NCBI GenBank assembly: GCA_019423685.1
Contig: JAHZAY010000011.1
Coordinates: 1-64,000 of the forward strand
Source: Clostridiales bacterium
Lineage (GTDB): Bacteria; Bacillota; Clostridia; Oscillospirales; Ruminococcaceae
Length of the DNA: 64,000 bases
Direction of reading: 5' to 3'
In this document: positions 63,969 through 64,000 of the stretch, one piece after another
Layout: each line of letters starts with the position of its first letter
Numbering within the stretch: the stretch's first letter is position 1
Program-made: the position numbers and the translations under genes
Notes under the pieces: generated by a model
What the model was told of the DNA's origin: nothing
Databases searched by the model: none
What the model saw: the letters and a program-made list of their open reading frames with translations, nothing else

Positions 63969-64000
63969 ATGAGCATTAGCCAAATTAAAAGGCTTAGTAC
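63969..64000 (+). CDS. Start of the next gene in the effector operon (partial, runs off the window)
   Basis: ATG AGC ATT AGC CAA ATT AAA AGG encodes MSISQIKR and continues past the edge. It overlaps the extended effector frame (GATGAGCATTAG), which is the usual tight coupling of such operons. In ABC-3C systems a middle component or an ABC ATPase would be expected here; only about 10 codons are visible. Confidence 0.45.
   Translation, partial: MSISQIKRLS

Overview
The window reads as the chromosome of a GC-rich (roughly 58-62% by eye), spore-forming, anaerobic Gram-positive of the class Clostridia, probably a gut Oscillospiraceae/Ruminococcaceae-type bacterium. Pointers are the NfnAB electron-bifurcating transhydrogenase pair, a PyrR-attenuated pyr operon, a lysine riboswitch ahead of asd-dapA-dapB, strong AGGAGG-type ribosome sites, frequent TTG/GTG starts, and the 3' end of a sporulation sigma factor (sigK). 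The genus cannot be fixed from the sequence alone.

Layout. 1-8.1 kb: cardiolipin synthase, an FAD dehydrogenase, a DUF1836 protein, a hemolysin III-family membrane protein, a TRIC/UPF0126 channel and a Uup-like ABC-F ATPase. 8.1-10.4 kb: nfnB and nfnA. 10.7-21.6 kb: three large exported envelope proteins on the minus strand (GHL10-like plus amidase fusion, GHL10 lipoprotein, 1683-residue Ig-like array). 21.9-26.4 kb: prfB, a zinc-ribbon membrane protein, rpsF-ssb-rpsR with a candidate S6:S18 leader, and a GNAT acetyltransferase. 26.4-31.2 kb: beta-lactamase-fold hydrolase, an array of hairpin repeats ending in tRNA-Ser(GGA), an APC permease and a YjdF/DUF2238 membrane protein. 31.2-35.4 kb: a MacAB-type efflux operon with a palindromic operator. 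35.8-43.3 kb: pyrR-pyrC-pyrF-carA-carB behind a PyrR attenuator. 43.4-51 kb: S41 protease, TIGR04086 protein, yajC, tgt, an AgrCA-like two-component system and queA. 51.2-55.3 kb: lysine-riboswitch-controlled asd-dapA-dapB, followed by a stand-alone ACT-domain gene and a small Cys-rich gene. 55.3-58 kb: an HTH/S24 self-cleaving-type repressor divergent from a 57-residue membrane protein with four shared operators, a ricin-type lectin with a lysine-rich repeat tail, and an FNT-family transporter.

The most notable region is 58.1-64 kb. The last 26 codons of what looks like sigK (58118-58198, minus strand) stop abruptly next to the 3' end of a large serine recombinase gene. Everything from there to the window end is lower in GC and mobile in character: recombinase, small accessory ORFs, a tyrosine integrase, a Fic protein and a predicted ABC-three-component nuclease effector. 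This is the architecture of a skin (sigK intervening) element, in which the sporulation sigma gene is rebuilt only when the element is excised. The effector gene at the right edge carries a pentanucleotide tract, (ATGGG)3. Loss of one unit would extend the protein by about 30 residues and make it overlap the next gene's start, so it looks like a phase-variable or frameshifted defence gene.
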